Shown here piece after piece: positions 41,880 through 52,523 of a stretch of DNA of 64,000 nt (positions within the stretch are counted from its first letter, which is position 1; each line of letters begins with the position of its first letter). Source of the DNA: a virus; the IMG/VR virus record IMGVR_UViG_3300024259_000010, positions 62,001 through 126,000 of that record; one strand, written 5' to 3'. The position numbers were made by a program, and so were the translations under genes. Below the pieces are notes generated by a model. The model worked only from the letters and a program-made list of their open reading frames with translations. It was not told where the DNA came from and did no database searches.

Positions 41880-43382
41880 ATGAACGGATATCAAATCGCT
41901 ATTGAAAGACAACTTCCAAATGTCTTAAGTTATTTAATTCAACAACGACAGATTGATCAACAAGCGGCTAATAATGTATTTGGTGCGAAAGATCAATGGA
42001 TGTCTGGTCTAATTCAGAATATGCCAAGGCATGAAATATCTGAAGTTGACTTACAGAATCTTATTGCAAATTATGTATTGCAGATGATTCAGAACATGAA
42101 CAGACCGCAAAGTACATTTGGCATGGGTATGCAACAACCACAACCTATGGTAGCATCCGGATGGGGACAGCCTCAACAAAATACAAATGTATTCGGACAT
42201 CAAGCCAATGGTGGTATGGGTGGTGGAGGCGGATTCAATGGGTTTAATCAACCAATGACTGCACCAACAGCACCAGTAAGTGATGCTCCTATATTTGGTT
42301 CAAGTAAACCAGTTACAACACCTATGTCTGTACCAACTGAGACGCATGAAAACCATGTTGAACGTGTTGAGCAAAACATCGAACCTGTTGTTACACCAGT
42401 TAGAGAATACAACCCTACGTGGGATCATGATAAAGAAAATGTTATCGTGGAAACTAAGGAAGTTGACAACTTGTCAATTACTAAGTTCTTATTCCCAAGT
42501 GATGAGGTTGAGAAAACATTTAACCTATTGCTAATTGACTATGCACATCCTGTTGCATCTAAGTTAGCATTGCACGACATTGTTTCACTTGGCACAAATA
42601 ACTCACGATACATTGCCAAGATTAATTATAAACGTACAATCGTTGAAGAAGTATCAACAAAAGAAATGACTCCTATCATCAAATACTTGAACGAGTTAAC
42701 TGAGAAAGAGAACGTATCTGCTGTCAATAAAATGAAAGCAGTATATAAGTATCTGAATACGTTACCTCGTGGTATGTTTGTCATCTTTGAGAAGATTCTG
42801 ATTGAGCGGTTTAACCTGTGTCTTAAGACCAAATATTTACAGGTACGTGAAAACATGAACATCAACATTAATATCACATCTCTAGATTCCATTATTGATT
42901 TCTTACCCGAGAAGAATTGTATGGACATCGAAAAGATTATTACTGTTGAAGGATATGCAAACGCATTGGAGTTCGCATTAACATATACATTGGACGTTCT
43001 CAAGACTATCCGTATGAATGCTTCACAAGAAGCTATCGTCGAAGGTCTGAGAATTAGTGGTGATATGAATAACATTGCCGATATTGGTAAACTGTTAAAC
43101 AATCCTACGCAAGAAGATATTGATACGATCCTTGAAACTAAAGCTGTAATGACATTTGATGCTATTACGTTTGTAACAAATATGGATCTTGAAACATCTG
43201 CAAGTATGTGTGATATATTGAATGGTAAAAAGTACTCTATTTATAATAAGTGTACTTCAGCCATCGATAAGGTGTTGACGAAATATGCAACGTCTCCATA
43301 TCCGTATCAGATTCTTGATACGAATGGTAGATCAATTCATTTCTGTTTCACAGCAGACCACACATTTGTGTACTCAGAGTAA
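41880..43382 (+). CDS. Protein with Gln/Asn/Gly-rich linker, unrecognised
   Basis: This 500-residue protein follows AATAAGGAATATAA. Residues 1-75 are helical (YQIAIERQLPNVLSYLIQQR). Residues about 76-190 are a low-complexity linker of Gln, Asn, Met, Gly, Pro and Thr (QQPQPMVASGWGQPQQNTNV; HQANGGMGGGGGFNGF), followed by a 300-residue helical domain. Such Q/N/G-rich linkers can drive self-association. No enzyme motif is visible. It closes the operon and is followed by a bidirectional terminator. Confidence 0.5.
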   Translation: MNGYQIAIERQLPNVLSYLIQQRQIDQQAANNVFGAKDQWMSGLIQNMPRHEISEVDLQNLIANYVLQMIQNMNRPQSTFGMGMQQPQPMVASGWGQPQQNTNVFGHQANGGMGGGGGFNGFNQPMTAPTAPVSDAPIFGSSKPVTTPMSVPTETHENHVERVEQNIEPVVTPVREYNPTWDHDKENVIVETKEVDNLSITKFLFPSDEVEKTFNLLLIDYAHPVASKLALHDIVSLGTNNSRYIAKINYKRTIVEEVSTKEMTPIIKYLNELTEKENVSAVNKMKAVYKYLNTLPRGMFVIFEKILIERFNLCLKTKYLQVRENMNININITSLDSIIDFLPEKNCMDIEKIITVEGYANALEFALTYTLDVLKTIRMNASQEAIVEGLRISGDMNNIADIGKLLNNPTQEDIDTILETKAVMTFDAITFVTNMDLETSASMCDILNGKKYSIYNKCTSAIDKVLTKYATSPYPYQILDTNGRSIHFCFTADHTFVYSE

Positions 43383-43390
43383 ACTGAATA

Positions 43391-43437
43391 ATATAGCACT
43401 ACTACCCGCAAGGGTAGTAGTGCTATATATTTTTTTA
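43391..43437. terminator. Bidirectional terminator between convergent genes
   Basis: A 17-bp perfect stem (ATATAGCACTACTACCC) closes on a GCAA (GNRA-type) tetraloop, followed by ATTTTTTTATT. Its stem resembles that at 9947. Confidence 0.85.
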
Positions 43438-44394
43438 TTACGGGGTAGTATTGGTTAATACAGTATCACCTGCAATAACACTAGATCCATTTGTAATCAC
43501 TAATGGTAATCTAACTGTACTACCTGGATTAGAAAGGTCAATAGCTGTCATACAACGATGGATACATAATTGTGTACCAACTGCTTCGGTGTATAGATCA
43601 GATCCAGCATTTACAGCTTGTCCATCAATGTTAAGCACATCGACTACCATGTCTTCACCAGAATAGAACCCTACTTCACTTATGTAAGCATAACGTCTAT
43701 TGTTATCTCTAAGAACAAGAACATACTCTTGAATATCATTAGCAGTAACAATAGCTTCACATTCATAACTAACTTCAATATGATGTGTAATTTCACCATA
43801 GTCAGTAGACTTCTTAAGTTTGGCTTCTAGTTCTTCAGGAGTCAAAGTGTCAGGATTAAAATGATTCGCAGTAACATATACATCTCCCTGTGTAGAATAG
43901 TAATCAGTCTTAAGACCTGTATCCACAGCTACCTTTTGTGTATCTACTCCATCAAACACTGTAATCTTTTTCAGGTAATATGCAGCATATTCTATACCAT
44001 CCACTTCAATTACTTTACGCATACGGAAATCATCAAGTGATGTATCGCCACCTTCTTGGTCAACCCGAACAACACGTAAAGGAATTGCTTTATGTATATC
44101 TAAGTTTTCAGCACTTGGTCTATATGGTGATGTTGGTGATAAGTAATCTAAATCAGTTCCACTAACACCTTCAAGTTCTTCCACATATGCTCCACTAATA
44201 CCAACCCCAAAGTATCTAATCTTCGGGATACCGACAGGTGGAACAATTCCATGCACTTCATATTTTTTATTTATTGTATGGTCTAAGTTAATCAGTGATC
44301 CGGTCTCATTTGACAAATCTTTCTGATTGATCAGCTGTACACGCAATCCAGTTATTGTATTAACTGTATGCATATTGCTATATATGCTCGTCAT
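43438..44394 (-). CDS. Virion tail/fibre-type protein
   Basis: This 318-residue protein starts behind ATAGGAGAATGAT, 12 nt after the 859-residue fibre-like gene. It is beta-rich, with VPPVGIPKIRYFGVGISGAY (about 51-70) and many Asp/Thr/Gly turns, ending in an all-beta region (RLPLVITNGSSVIAGDTV). No membrane segment is visible. The sequence has the feel of phage tail attachment or neck-appendage proteins in phiKZ-type phages. It is in an operon with the 44407 gene. Confidence 0.5.
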   Translation of the reverse strand: MTSIYSNMHTVNTITGLRVQLINQKDLSNETGSLINLDHTINKKYEVHGIVPPVGIPKIRYFGVGISGAYVEELEGVSGTDLDYLSPTSPYRPSAENLDIHKAIPLRVVRVDQEGGDTSLDDFRMRKVIEVDGIEYAAYYLKKITVFDGVDTQKVAVDTGLKTDYYSTQGDVYVTANHFNPDTLTPEELEAKLKKSTDYGEITHHIEVSYECEAIVTANDIQEYVLVLRDNNRRYAYISEVGFYSGEDMVVDVLNIDGQAVNAGSDLYTEAVGTQLCIHRCMTAIDLSNPGSTVRLPLVITNGSSVIAGDTVLTNTTP

Positions 44395-44406
44395 ATCATT
44401 CTCCTA

Positions 44407-46986
44407 TTATTCATAAATTATTCTACCCCACTTTGAGTTTATTCTAATGTCATTAATATATTTACCAAATGTATCTACCGGATCATGTAACACAGCTTTA
44501 TATAAAACATTATTAGCAACTCCTTCAGTTATTGATATAACTGATATCCGAGATTCATCGTCTACATAAGCGGATGCTCCACTACGATCCTGTTGATATG
44601 TTGGATTAACATATGATGGAGAACAATCAGTTGATCGTATATAATATTTATAATAAATGAATTTTTTTAAGTCACCATTATTATCAATTAACACCATTCT
44701 ATTAATATTATTAGATGCATCTAAAATAGGTGCTGATATACTATTCAGTACATCTATGTTGGATTCTTCAAATATACCATTATAGATATCATAAAGTCCT
44801 TTATTATAAAGGGAAATAAATGAGAAAGAATGTAATTTAACAATCTCATGTATTTCAGTATCACCAGAAATATACTCATCTACCATTTCAATATCATCAT
44901 AATCTCTAAATACAAATAATTTATATCTTCCTAGTTCAGAAGATATGATTTTATTACTATCTATAATGATCAAAGATTTACTCAGTCCACCACTGTGGTC
45001 AACATTTGGTACAGTATCTTGTACTTCAACATTTACAGGACTTCCAGTGAATACATTATCTATTAATCTAATAGATCCATCTATTAACTTTACTACTAAT
45101 CTATCTTTACTAGCACTACTATACATGTCAACAGGAGAATTTGTTAAATCCAAATAACCAGTTGCCAATATTGAATCTGCAGTATATGATACTTTAAGAA
45201 TAGTATTACTACCAGATACGATCATAGCAAACGCTGGTTCATCATATATCTTTGATACTTTAACATATGTTGCTGGTGTAGACGGTGCTGGTAAGCCACT
45301 ATCGTACCCATAGAAAAGAGCATATGTTCTAGCAGAGTATAACGATAGATATTCACCATTCCTACGATATAGATATACCTTTGTTGTAGTAATGACGATT
45401 AATTGATCATCTTCATACGAAACCAGATCTAAAATATCACCTTGTACATCTAAGAAAGATCCTAATCCTAATTCATAAAATCTGCCAATATCATTATTAC
45501 ATACATAATAAGTCCTATCTCCAAGTTGTCTACACATATAGACATTATCTATGAGACCAATATCTATCTCACCAACATTTTCCAATAACATGGAATCATT
45601 GACATTATGTTCAGAATTTTGAAAGACTAATGTTAATTTTTTATTTAGTGTAGGTACGGTATGTGATAAATTTTCTACATGATCTGGGACTGGGAACTCC
45701 TCAGAATCACCCCAGTTATCTGGAGCTTTGCTATATTGTTGTTCACCATAGTAATACATATTTCGAATACCTTGTGTATATATACGTAGTTTTAATGCAG
45801 AAGATACATCATCCAAAGCACCATTATTCATATTTATAATATTCACTTCATATCCGGTTGCTTCTACAATATCTACAGGCGCGCCTGAAAATCCTTCCCA
45901 TCCAACAAATGCAGAGAATTGAGGATGTGGAGCAATTGGCATCTCAGGTGGATAATCAGTAGACATACCAATGTTCATATCTGCAGGAAACTTTACTAAT
46001 TGCCCTCTAGTACCTGGAGCAAAGAAACGTCTTGTATGATCATTGTCTACTATGTAGACATCTGAATATGGTTCACCATACATATATTGAAGTATCTGAA
46101 CATCTGCAGTGTCTGAATCACCTTCTTTGGACACTTCACATCTTTCAAAATAACTAGGCAGTAATTGTGGTATGGTAGTACCATCAGTGTCAATAGTTGA
46201 GAAGTAGTCTGTATTCTGATAGTAATGTTCATGGTTGAACTTTAATAGTCCACCGCTTGCAATACCATCTATCTCAACATCATCCACATCCCACTCATCA
46301 TAATAACAATGTTGTTCCAATACGATCTCAACCACTGGAATATCACCATCGTCAAATTCCATAAGAGGAGAATTAGCTTTACCAAATACATAGTTAGGCG
46401 AATTATCATGTGTGAAGAATAAAGCATTGGATGTAGAGCTACCACTAATCGGTGCCATTTCCAAATGTCTAGTGTGTTTCAATACAGTGATTTTTCTTTC
46501 TGTGTTTAACTCACTCTCATGTGGAGTATTAACAGTTAAGTAATTTGTAGATGCTGAAAGTAAGTTAGCAGTAGGTTTGTCATTATTTGAAACATCTCCT
46601 ACATACATTGTAGTAAAGAATATATTCTGAGAATAATCTACAATTACTTTGGCTGGATCAGTAGTGGTGTTCACAATTTGAGTTGCAGCACCAGATGGAT
46701 ATATAATAACATCATCTGTATTATCTGCATTAAACGTATCACCCTCTAATGTATTACTGGATTGAGCACCAATGAATTTTCTAAGATATGGTTTAGTACT
46801 CCCCTCAGTATATAGCGTGGCGTTCATTGACATATCACACAGACAAAAATCTTTTAATGCACTCAAACCGTATTCTGTAATAAGTGCCATGAATGGTTCT
46901 TGTGTTCCGAAATCAGCAACTTCTCCAACAAGCTTACCTACTCGCACAGAAGCACCTATATTAAACATAGGTATTTGTTTATACAT
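44407..46986 (-). CDS. Tail fibre-type protein with propeller-like repeats
   Basis: This 859-residue protein starts behind CAGGAGATTTGAATT. Near the N-terminus it has LITEYGLSALKDFCLCDM (about 37-54), similar in place and form to FITESGLEKIREDWF in the 49162 product, which suggests a shared virion-docking module. From about residue 480 it shows beta blades typical of propellers (QLIVITTTKVYLYRRNGEYL; RLVVKLIDGSIRLIDNVF). A late-type promoter motif precedes it at 47018. Host recognition or tail decoration is likely. Confidence 0.55.
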   Translation of the reverse strand: MYKQIPMFNIGASVRVGKLVGEVADFGTQEPFMALITEYGLSALKDFCLCDMSMNATLYTEGSTKPYLRKFIGAQSSNTLEGDTFNADNTDDVIIYPSGAATQIVNTTTDPAKVIVDYSQNIFFTTMYVGDVSNNDKPTANLLSASTNYLTVNTPHESELNTERKITVLKHTRHLEMAPISGSSTSNALFFTHDNSPNYVFGKANSPLMEFDDGDIPVVEIVLEQHCYYDEWDVDDVEIDGIASGGLLKFNHEHYYQNTDYFSTIDTDGTTIPQLLPSYFERCEVSKEGDSDTADVQILQYMYGEPYSDVYIVDNDHTRRFFAPGTRGQLVKFPADMNIGMSTDYPPEMPIAPHPQFSAFVGWEGFSGAPVDIVEATGYEVNIINMNNGALDDVSSALKLRIYTQGIRNMYYYGEQQYSKAPDNWGDSEEFPVPDHVENLSHTVPTLNKKLTLVFQNSEHNVNDSMLLENVGEIDIGLIDNVYMCRQLGDRTYYVCNNDIGRFYELGLGSFLDVQGDILDLVSYEDDQLIVITTTKVYLYRRNGEYLSLYSARTYALFYGYDSGLPAPSTPATYVKVSKIYDEPAFAMIVSGSNTILKVSYTADSILATGYLDLTNSPVDMYSSASKDRLVVKLIDGSIRLIDNVFTGSPVNVEVQDTVPNVDHSGGLSKSLIIIDSNKIISSELGRYKLFVFRDYDDIEMVDEYISGDTEIHEIVKLHSFSFISLYNKGLYDIYNGIFEESNIDVLNSISAPILDASNNINRMVLIDNNGDLKKFIYYKYYIRSTDCSPSYVNPTYQQDRSGASAYVDDESRISVISITEGVANNVLYKAVLHDPVDTFGKYINDIRINSKWGRIIYE

Positions 46987-47017
46987 AATTCAAATCTCCT
47001 GTTAGTTAATTAAATTC

Positions 47018-47030
47018 TATACATAAAATG
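47018..47030 (-). promoter_or_regulatory. Late-type promoter motif TTTATGTATA (minus)
   Basis: The minus strand reads CATTTTATGTATA, ending 32 nt before the start at 46986. It is identical to 23496-23508. Confidence 0.5.
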
Positions 47031-47064
47031 GGGGATATCATTATTTTAGAATAAAGTAATAAGA

Positions 47065-47096
47065 CTAGTATGGTGTCCAATTGGACACCATACTAG
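47065..47096. terminator. Perfect 32-nt palindrome, terminator-like
   Basis: CTAGTATGGTGTCCAA and its complement abut with no spacer, so the hairpin has an AATT turn. It lies 17 nt after the stop of the 47113 gene on the minus strand. T-runs are weak on that side. Confidence 0.65.
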
Positions 47097-47112
47097 CTAT
47101 ATTTATATTTGT

Positions 47113-49092
47113 TTATCCTTGAGCACTAATAGTATCTTTATCACCATCAATATATCGCTGGAGATACATATTCTCTCTTTCACAATTGTCAACTAAATCT
47201 TTATCATAAGAATAGTTATATTCAGGTATAGAAAAATCAGTACCACATACTTCATTTAAATATACGAGATTATCAGATGGTTTCCACAATGGAACAAATG
47301 TAATATTTGGTGCATTATATAATAAATATCTACATATACGTGATTGTAATAATTTATTATATGATAGATAGTCTTCACTTATTGATCCACAAAATGTTCT
47401 AAACTGATTTTTTAATCGACCTTCTAATATAGCATTATAAGAAGGAGAATTTATCACATTATGTAGATCTTTCATATGCATTCGTTTATGCAAATGATCA
47501 CTCAAGTACATTTTATTAAATCGGTATATAACAACATCTTCCGGTTTATGTAATAAAATAAAGAATTTGTAATCTTCTATAAATTTAGGCAACCACCTAT
47601 CTCTATAGTAGAATACTCCATTAGTCACATTACGCCCTTCTAATTTTTTTACACGATTCCATAAAGTATCTCTGTTTTTATAACCATCACGATTGAACAT
47701 AATAGTACTAATAACCGCTTTTTCATTTTTATAAATTTGGTACCTTTTACTAACAAGTTCATTTTCAATGGGTTTAATAGTTTCATTAATACCTTTTCCA
47801 GATACATGGTAAAATGTATCCATATGATATATAGATTCATGTTCCATTCGTTCAGCTACAATAGTCATGTCTTTCAATCTACTGACAGCTGATTCTTTAT
47901 CAACTTCTACTGATACCGGTACATATTTTTTAACTTTATCATATACATAATCAACTATATCTTCATATGAATTAGTAGACGATACTACAAGTTTGTCGTA
48001 ATCACATACGAAATAGTTATTTTCTGATGCACCCACGGAACAGGCTCTTCGATTCATACCAGGTTCACGTCTCCTAGAGAAAGCATATAGAACATTGCAT
48101 TGTATCATGTGCTTAAAATCTATACACGTATCTACTGACTTTAATACACGAACAGCTTCATCATCTGAATATGTTAAAGGCGTAGGATCAGATTCATGCT
48201 TTATAGTTCTAACTTTTTTATCTGGTGAAAATAATCCATATAAAACATTAACTAATATATCTCCTCCTGAATCTTTATCACCGGCTTGAATTATCAGCAA
48301 AAAATCTTTCACTTTATAATTCACATTTCCATAATACTTAATATTCTTGATAGTTGATCCCCAGAATCCATGGTCGAACATTGCTCGCCCTTTACCTTCT
48401 TTAGATATTAATGTTTTATTCTCGGTTGGGTTAAAATAACCAGCTAATGCACCATAGCCAGATTGTATAGTAATCAAGTTCTTTGCTTTATATAGATAGT
48501 AGAAATCTCTATCCGGTGATATAGATGATCGTAATGTAACACTATGTCCTAGTTTGGTAAATGCTATGATCAACTTATCCATAGTATCAATATCAGCTTG
48601 TAACCGGTCTTTAGAAAACGATTTTGCCGTGGGGTAATGTAATCCTATAACAATAGTTACTTTTTTTAGATTGATATCACGTAACTTATGTTTTATCAAT
48701 CTCATGTAATTCTTAAAATCATCTTTCACTGTTACTAATTGATCGCTGAGACGTAATGCTATAACAACCTCATCATCTTCAGGTACATCATAATCCTTGC
48801 AATGATCATTTAAAATTTCAACAAATTTTTCTTCAGAATATAATTCTTTATTATCAATACACCAGTTTAAATATTTGTACATGAATGTGTCTTCATGTTT
48901 TTGATCATTGAGAATATTCCATTCAGCGGTATTGTTTCTCTTATACGCATCTGATAGTCTATAAGCTGTTCTATCTGTATTTATAAGACGTATGTCACAT
49001 ATATCTTTAAATCTAGGATGTTCCATATCTAGATATTCAATAACATCACCCACAGATCCACAATCATCTAAATTATAACAAAAATCACTCAT
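47113..49092 (-). CDS. Possible glycosyltransferase-type protein, two domains
   Basis: This 659-residue protein starts behind AAAAAAGGAATAAGTAATT. Residues about 105-215 resemble the fucosyltransferase/NodZ-like fold: VVIALRLSDQLVTVKDDFKN (a D-x-R/S-L-x-D type box), VTIVIGLHY, and DFYYLYKAKNLITIQSGYGA, which looks like the acceptor-site helix before a Ser/Gly motif. A second region (about 250-400) and a basic C-terminal third (about 440-659, with many Tyr/Arg) are unrecognised. It lies between two tail fibre-like genes, so a role in modifying or binding surface sugar is plausible. The call is low confidence. Confidence 0.35.
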   Translation of the reverse strand: MSDFCYNLDDCGSVGDVIEYLDMEHPRFKDICDIRLINTDRTAYRLSDAYKRNNTAEWNILNDQKHEDTFMYKYLNWCIDNKELYSEEKFVEILNDHCKDYDVPEDDEVVIALRLSDQLVTVKDDFKNYMRLIKHKLRDINLKKVTIVIGLHYPTAKSFSKDRLQADIDTMDKLIIAFTKLGHSVTLRSSISPDRDFYYLYKAKNLITIQSGYGALAGYFNPTENKTLISKEGKGRAMFDHGFWGSTIKNIKYYGNVNYKVKDFLLIIQAGDKDSGGDILVNVLYGLFSPDKKVRTIKHESDPTPLTYSDDEAVRVLKSVDTCIDFKHMIQCNVLYAFSRRREPGMNRRACSVGASENNYFVCDYDKLVVSSTNSYEDIVDYVYDKVKKYVPVSVEVDKESAVSRLKDMTIVAERMEHESIYHMDTFYHVSGKGINETIKPIENELVSKRYQIYKNEKAVISTIMFNRDGYKNRDTLWNRVKKLEGRNVTNGVFYYRDRWLPKFIEDYKFFILLHKPEDVVIYRFNKMYLSDHLHKRMHMKDLHNVINSPSYNAILEGRLKNQFRTFCGSISEDYLSYNKLLQSRICRYLLYNAPNITFVPLWKPSDNLVYLNEVCGTDFSIPEYNYSYDKDLVDNCERENMYLQRYIDGDKDTISAQG

Positions 49093-49120
49093 AATTACTT
49101 ATTCCTTTTTTAAAGAAAAA

Positions 49121-49152
49121 ATACATAGTAGGGTTTTACCCCCACTATGTAT
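49121..49152 (-). terminator. Terminator with embedded TATG motif
   Basis: ATACATAGT-A-GGG pairs with CCCACTATGTAT (one bulge) and is followed on the minus strand by a T-run. Its distal arm contains TATGTAT 32 nt before the start at 49092, so the stop of one unit and the promoter of the next may overlap. Confidence 0.6.
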
Positions 49153-49161
49153 TGATTTAAC

Positions 49162-52100
49162 CTACCCGCGATTCCATATATTCTCAATAACAATATTGCT
49201 CAATATACTATCGGCGACTGGTTCAGGAGTATTTAAAACAAATGCCCATGAAACAGCTTCAACGTAGTTATCTGCGATAGGGATAATCATACCAGTATGG
49301 AAATTATCCATATTGTTAAATACAATTGATCCTACTACCTTAGATTTTTCAACACTATTCAATGTCCGTGCCGTATGATAAAATATTTTATCAACAGCCT
49401 TACCAGCATATACATATACATTATCACTGATAACACCTATTACTTTAATTGCAAAAGAAGATGCCAGATTATAGGAATCTGATCTTACACCAAATTCATG
49501 ATCTGTGATAATAAGTCTACCATTACCATCCCTCATACATAATTCATAACCATTGTTAATAAGTTCTCTATAACCATAAGTGTTACCACGTTCAATTGTA
49601 GCTGTTCCAATAGGGTCGTCCCAGTTAATACTAGAGATGTCAATGTTATCAGATCTATAACCAAGCTCACTATATGCAACACTGAGTCTATCACCTAATA
49701 GAGCAGATGATATATTAGTTACATTAGCACTTACATTATCACATAAATGTAATGGAGCATCTAATGTTGAAAATGATATAGCATCACATAGACAAGAGAT
49801 AATGGATAACTGATTGGTAATTGCATATAATCTAGTACCATCGTGTGCAAGTCTAGGTATTGTTAATAAGATATCATCTCTAACTACATTTACATTTGCA
49901 GTACCTTCTATTTCAAGTTCACCAACAGTGTCTTCCAAATCCATAGTATCATTAACAGTTGAATATACTTCAAGGGTTAACGAATCTTGATCAGTAGCAT
50001 GGTTATTATAACCTCGTGAAACTACAAAACTATCAGTTCCAGGAATTGTACAGAATGTAGTCCACGGTTGAGATGTTCCATCTATAGAGTGCAATATGTC
50101 TATAGTACCAGCATCATATGACACCAGGTATCGCCATGTATCAGTTGCTACAACAAACTTAAATGTATCATTATCAGTTTCGTAAACTATAGCTATATCT
50201 AGAACAGTAGTAGCACCAGTTTCGGGAGTGTAATCCATACCAGGTACTTTAAATCTATTAGAAGAAACATTATCTCCAGATATATTTACAATTGCTGCTA
50301 CATTGTTTGGTTCTGATAACAGATTAGCTTCAGTCCATGATATAAATTCAACAAATCCATCATCCTGCATTACTGCTGAGATTGTATCTGTAAATTTATA
50401 GAATCTAACAGCTTTAGATACAACACTGAGTTCCTTAGCTGCATTATGGAATGATGCTAAGTTGGTAGATATCTGTGTGGAGTACTCATGATCAACATAA
50501 CGCATAGGACTTGCTGTATTGGCACTATCAAATAATACAGATGTGGTTGTATTCAATTTACAGAATGCATCCAATCTAGATAAGATAGTTCCTTTTTCCA
50601 ATTTGTCCAATGTTAAGTTGAAATTATGAATAACACCAGATGGATATTCGATAAATCCTACATTATGTAGTTCGATAGCAGTAGTGCCAGAACTAACTAC
50701 AACTGTTTGTTTCCAAAGTAGTTCTGTATCAGTAACTTGGAAAAGTGTTACAACACCATTATCCTCAACTGCTACAAATCCTGGATTCAAAGCCTCATAG
50801 TCAATACTATTTAACAGTACCATAGAAGAGATAGCAGACGTTGGCGTATTAGATAATAATCGATTATCATCAATATAAGTAAACGTAGCTCCACCTTCCA
50901 GTAGTAACATAACTGTTTGAGAATTATCTGAAGCAACCAAATAGGTATTAACTCCAAGTGATACCACTTTCGATAATTCACCAATAGGTTTAGATGTTGT
51001 ATATGGATCTAAATCAGAAGTTGTGTCTGCTGCACCACTAAGGATATTCCATTTCGTTATATCATATGTTCCACTGATAATAACAATATTGTCTTCATCG
51101 ATTTTATCAAAATCAATTGCAACGGGACTACCTGCGGTTGCTAGATAATTTACTGTATTAAAAGCCGGTGGGTATAGAGTAAATACCCCAGTTGCATGAT
51201 CTATGTTGTAAGCGATTATATTACCGGAAACAAGAACTAAGCATACACCATTATCAGCAGTATGTCCAGTAGGTTCAAAATAAAGTATCTTTTCAATATC
51301 TGGACCAGTGCTAAGCTCGGTATCTAATAGGACAATATTACCATTAGCAACACTGTATGATTTTAGATCATTGCCAGATCCAGTAACATACATCGTATCA
51401 GTCACCCGTGTCATATCTTTAACAACATCTGTAGTAACTAAGGTGGCTTTATCTTTTACTTCATAGATGTTAGAATTATTAGCTTCGAGATCACGTGTCT
51501 TATTAGATACGATAAGGCTTAACCCAGTGTATCTAGAAAACTTTCCTTCAAGGATTGTATTCTCAACAGTAGGTGGAATTGTGACACCAGTAAGAGGATT
51601 GATATATGAATAATAACCTTCTTTGAACTCTCTATTATGCACAGCACATGCAGTTTTGATAGTCCCATTGTAACCACTAATAGTACTAGAGATACCATCA
51701 ATTGGATCGCATGATATTTTTCTAACCAATGTTACTTTAACATAAGGTGCTTCACCATTCTGGAAGGTCAAAGTAACATTACGTCTACCGAACAATGTAC
51801 TGTATGAACCACTATCGCAATCACCAACCACTGATTGTCCATCAATAGTAAGATCTGGAGCAATTTGACTATCATCAAGTGTGTTGGTCCAACCGATCTC
51901 AGTAAAAGTAATCGGTGCAGTTACAGGATCGAAGAACACACTTCTTGTATTAGTGATAGTGACCATTTCATTAGATGGGTCTAATGACTTCTTATTGAAG
52001 ATACCATCCCCACCAGTATCGTAATTACTTGAAACTAATTTAGGGTTTTCAAGTTTTTCAAAATACTCCTCCGCTATCCAACCATTACCATGAAACTCCG

Positions 52101-52494
52101 CAGTAGACCCTGTAGCATAAAATACATAACTACCACCACCACTAGCACCAGCGTTGTAACCAGTTAGTTGAATAGTCTGGTGATCTTCTGTTAACAATAC
52201 ATAGTTACCATCCTTTGTACCATCTGGAGGATTTCCAGAAGGAGTGTAGTTAGTAAGAGTTACAAATGCTTCACCTGCATTTTTAGAAATAGTTACTGGG
52301 TTAGGTGCAAGTGTTTCACCAGTACCCAACATAACGTAATTTGTCATGTTAGCAAACCAGTCTTCACGTATTTTCTCTAAGCCCGATTCTGTGATAAAGT
52401 TATGATCTTCTTCTGTTATCCAGGTGACTTTACCATTGACATGTTTGCCAACTTGAAAGATTACCCCAATGTCTCTTGAATTTTTAATATTCAT
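49162..52494 (-). CDS. Large tail fibre-type protein, propeller-like
   Basis: This 1110-residue protein starts behind AATAAAGGAAGTTTAAT. The N-terminus has HNFITESGLEKIREDWFANM (about residues 27-46), the docking-like module shared with the 44407 product, and SGGGSYVFYATG near 115. The rest is a long series of beta blades with Val/Thr/Asp/Gly (NIVLLDTELSTGPDIEKILY; GVVTLFQVTDTELLWKQT), suggesting one or more beta-propellers. It lies downstream of the radical SAM gene behind its own late-type motif (52524). Receptor binding is an inference. Confidence 0.55.
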   Translation of the reverse strand: MNIKNSRDIGVIFQVGKHVNGKVTWITEEDHNFITESGLEKIREDWFANMTNYVMLGTGETLAPNPVTISKNAGEAFVTLTNYTPSGNPPDGTKDGNYVLLTEDHQTIQLTGYNAGASGGGSYVFYATGSTAEFHGNGWIAEEYFEKLENPKLVSSNYDTGGDGIFNKKSLDPSNEMVTITNTRSVFFDPVTAPITFTEIGWTNTLDDSQIAPDLTIDGQSVVGDCDSGSYSTLFGRRNVTLTFQNGEAPYVKVTLVRKISCDPIDGISSTISGYNGTIKTACAVHNREFKEGYYSYINPLTGVTIPPTVENTILEGKFSRYTGLSLIVSNKTRDLEANNSNIYEVKDKATLVTTDVVKDMTRVTDTMYVTGSGNDLKSYSVANGNIVLLDTELSTGPDIEKILYFEPTGHTADNGVCLVLVSGNIIAYNIDHATGVFTLYPPAFNTVNYLATAGSPVAIDFDKIDEDNIVIISGTYDITKWNILSGAADTTSDLDPYTTSKPIGELSKVVSLGVNTYLVASDNSQTVMLLLEGGATFTYIDDNRLLSNTPTSAISSMVLLNSIDYEALNPGFVAVEDNGVVTLFQVTDTELLWKQTVVVSSGTTAIELHNVGFIEYPSGVIHNFNLTLDKLEKGTILSRLDAFCKLNTTTSVLFDSANTASPMRYVDHEYSTQISTNLASFHNAAKELSVVSKAVRFYKFTDTISAVMQDDGFVEFISWTEANLLSEPNNVAAIVNISGDNVSSNRFKVPGMDYTPETGATTVLDIAIVYETDNDTFKFVVATDTWRYLVSYDAGTIDILHSIDGTSQPWTTFCTIPGTDSFVVSRGYNNHATDQDSLTLEVYSTVNDTMDLEDTVGELEIEGTANVNVVRDDILLTIPRLAHDGTRLYAITNQLSIISCLCDAISFSTLDAPLHLCDNVSANVTNISSALLGDRLSVAYSELGYRSDNIDISSINWDDPIGTATIERGNTYGYRELINNGYELCMRDGNGRLIITDHEFGVRSDSYNLASSFAIKVIGVISDNVYVYAGKAVDKIFYHTARTLNSVEKSKVVGSIVFNNMDNFHTGMIIPIADNYVEAVSWAFVLNTPEPVADSILSNIVIENIWNRG

Positions 52495-52523
52495 ATTAAA
52501 CTTCCTTTATTTAAAAAATTGTT

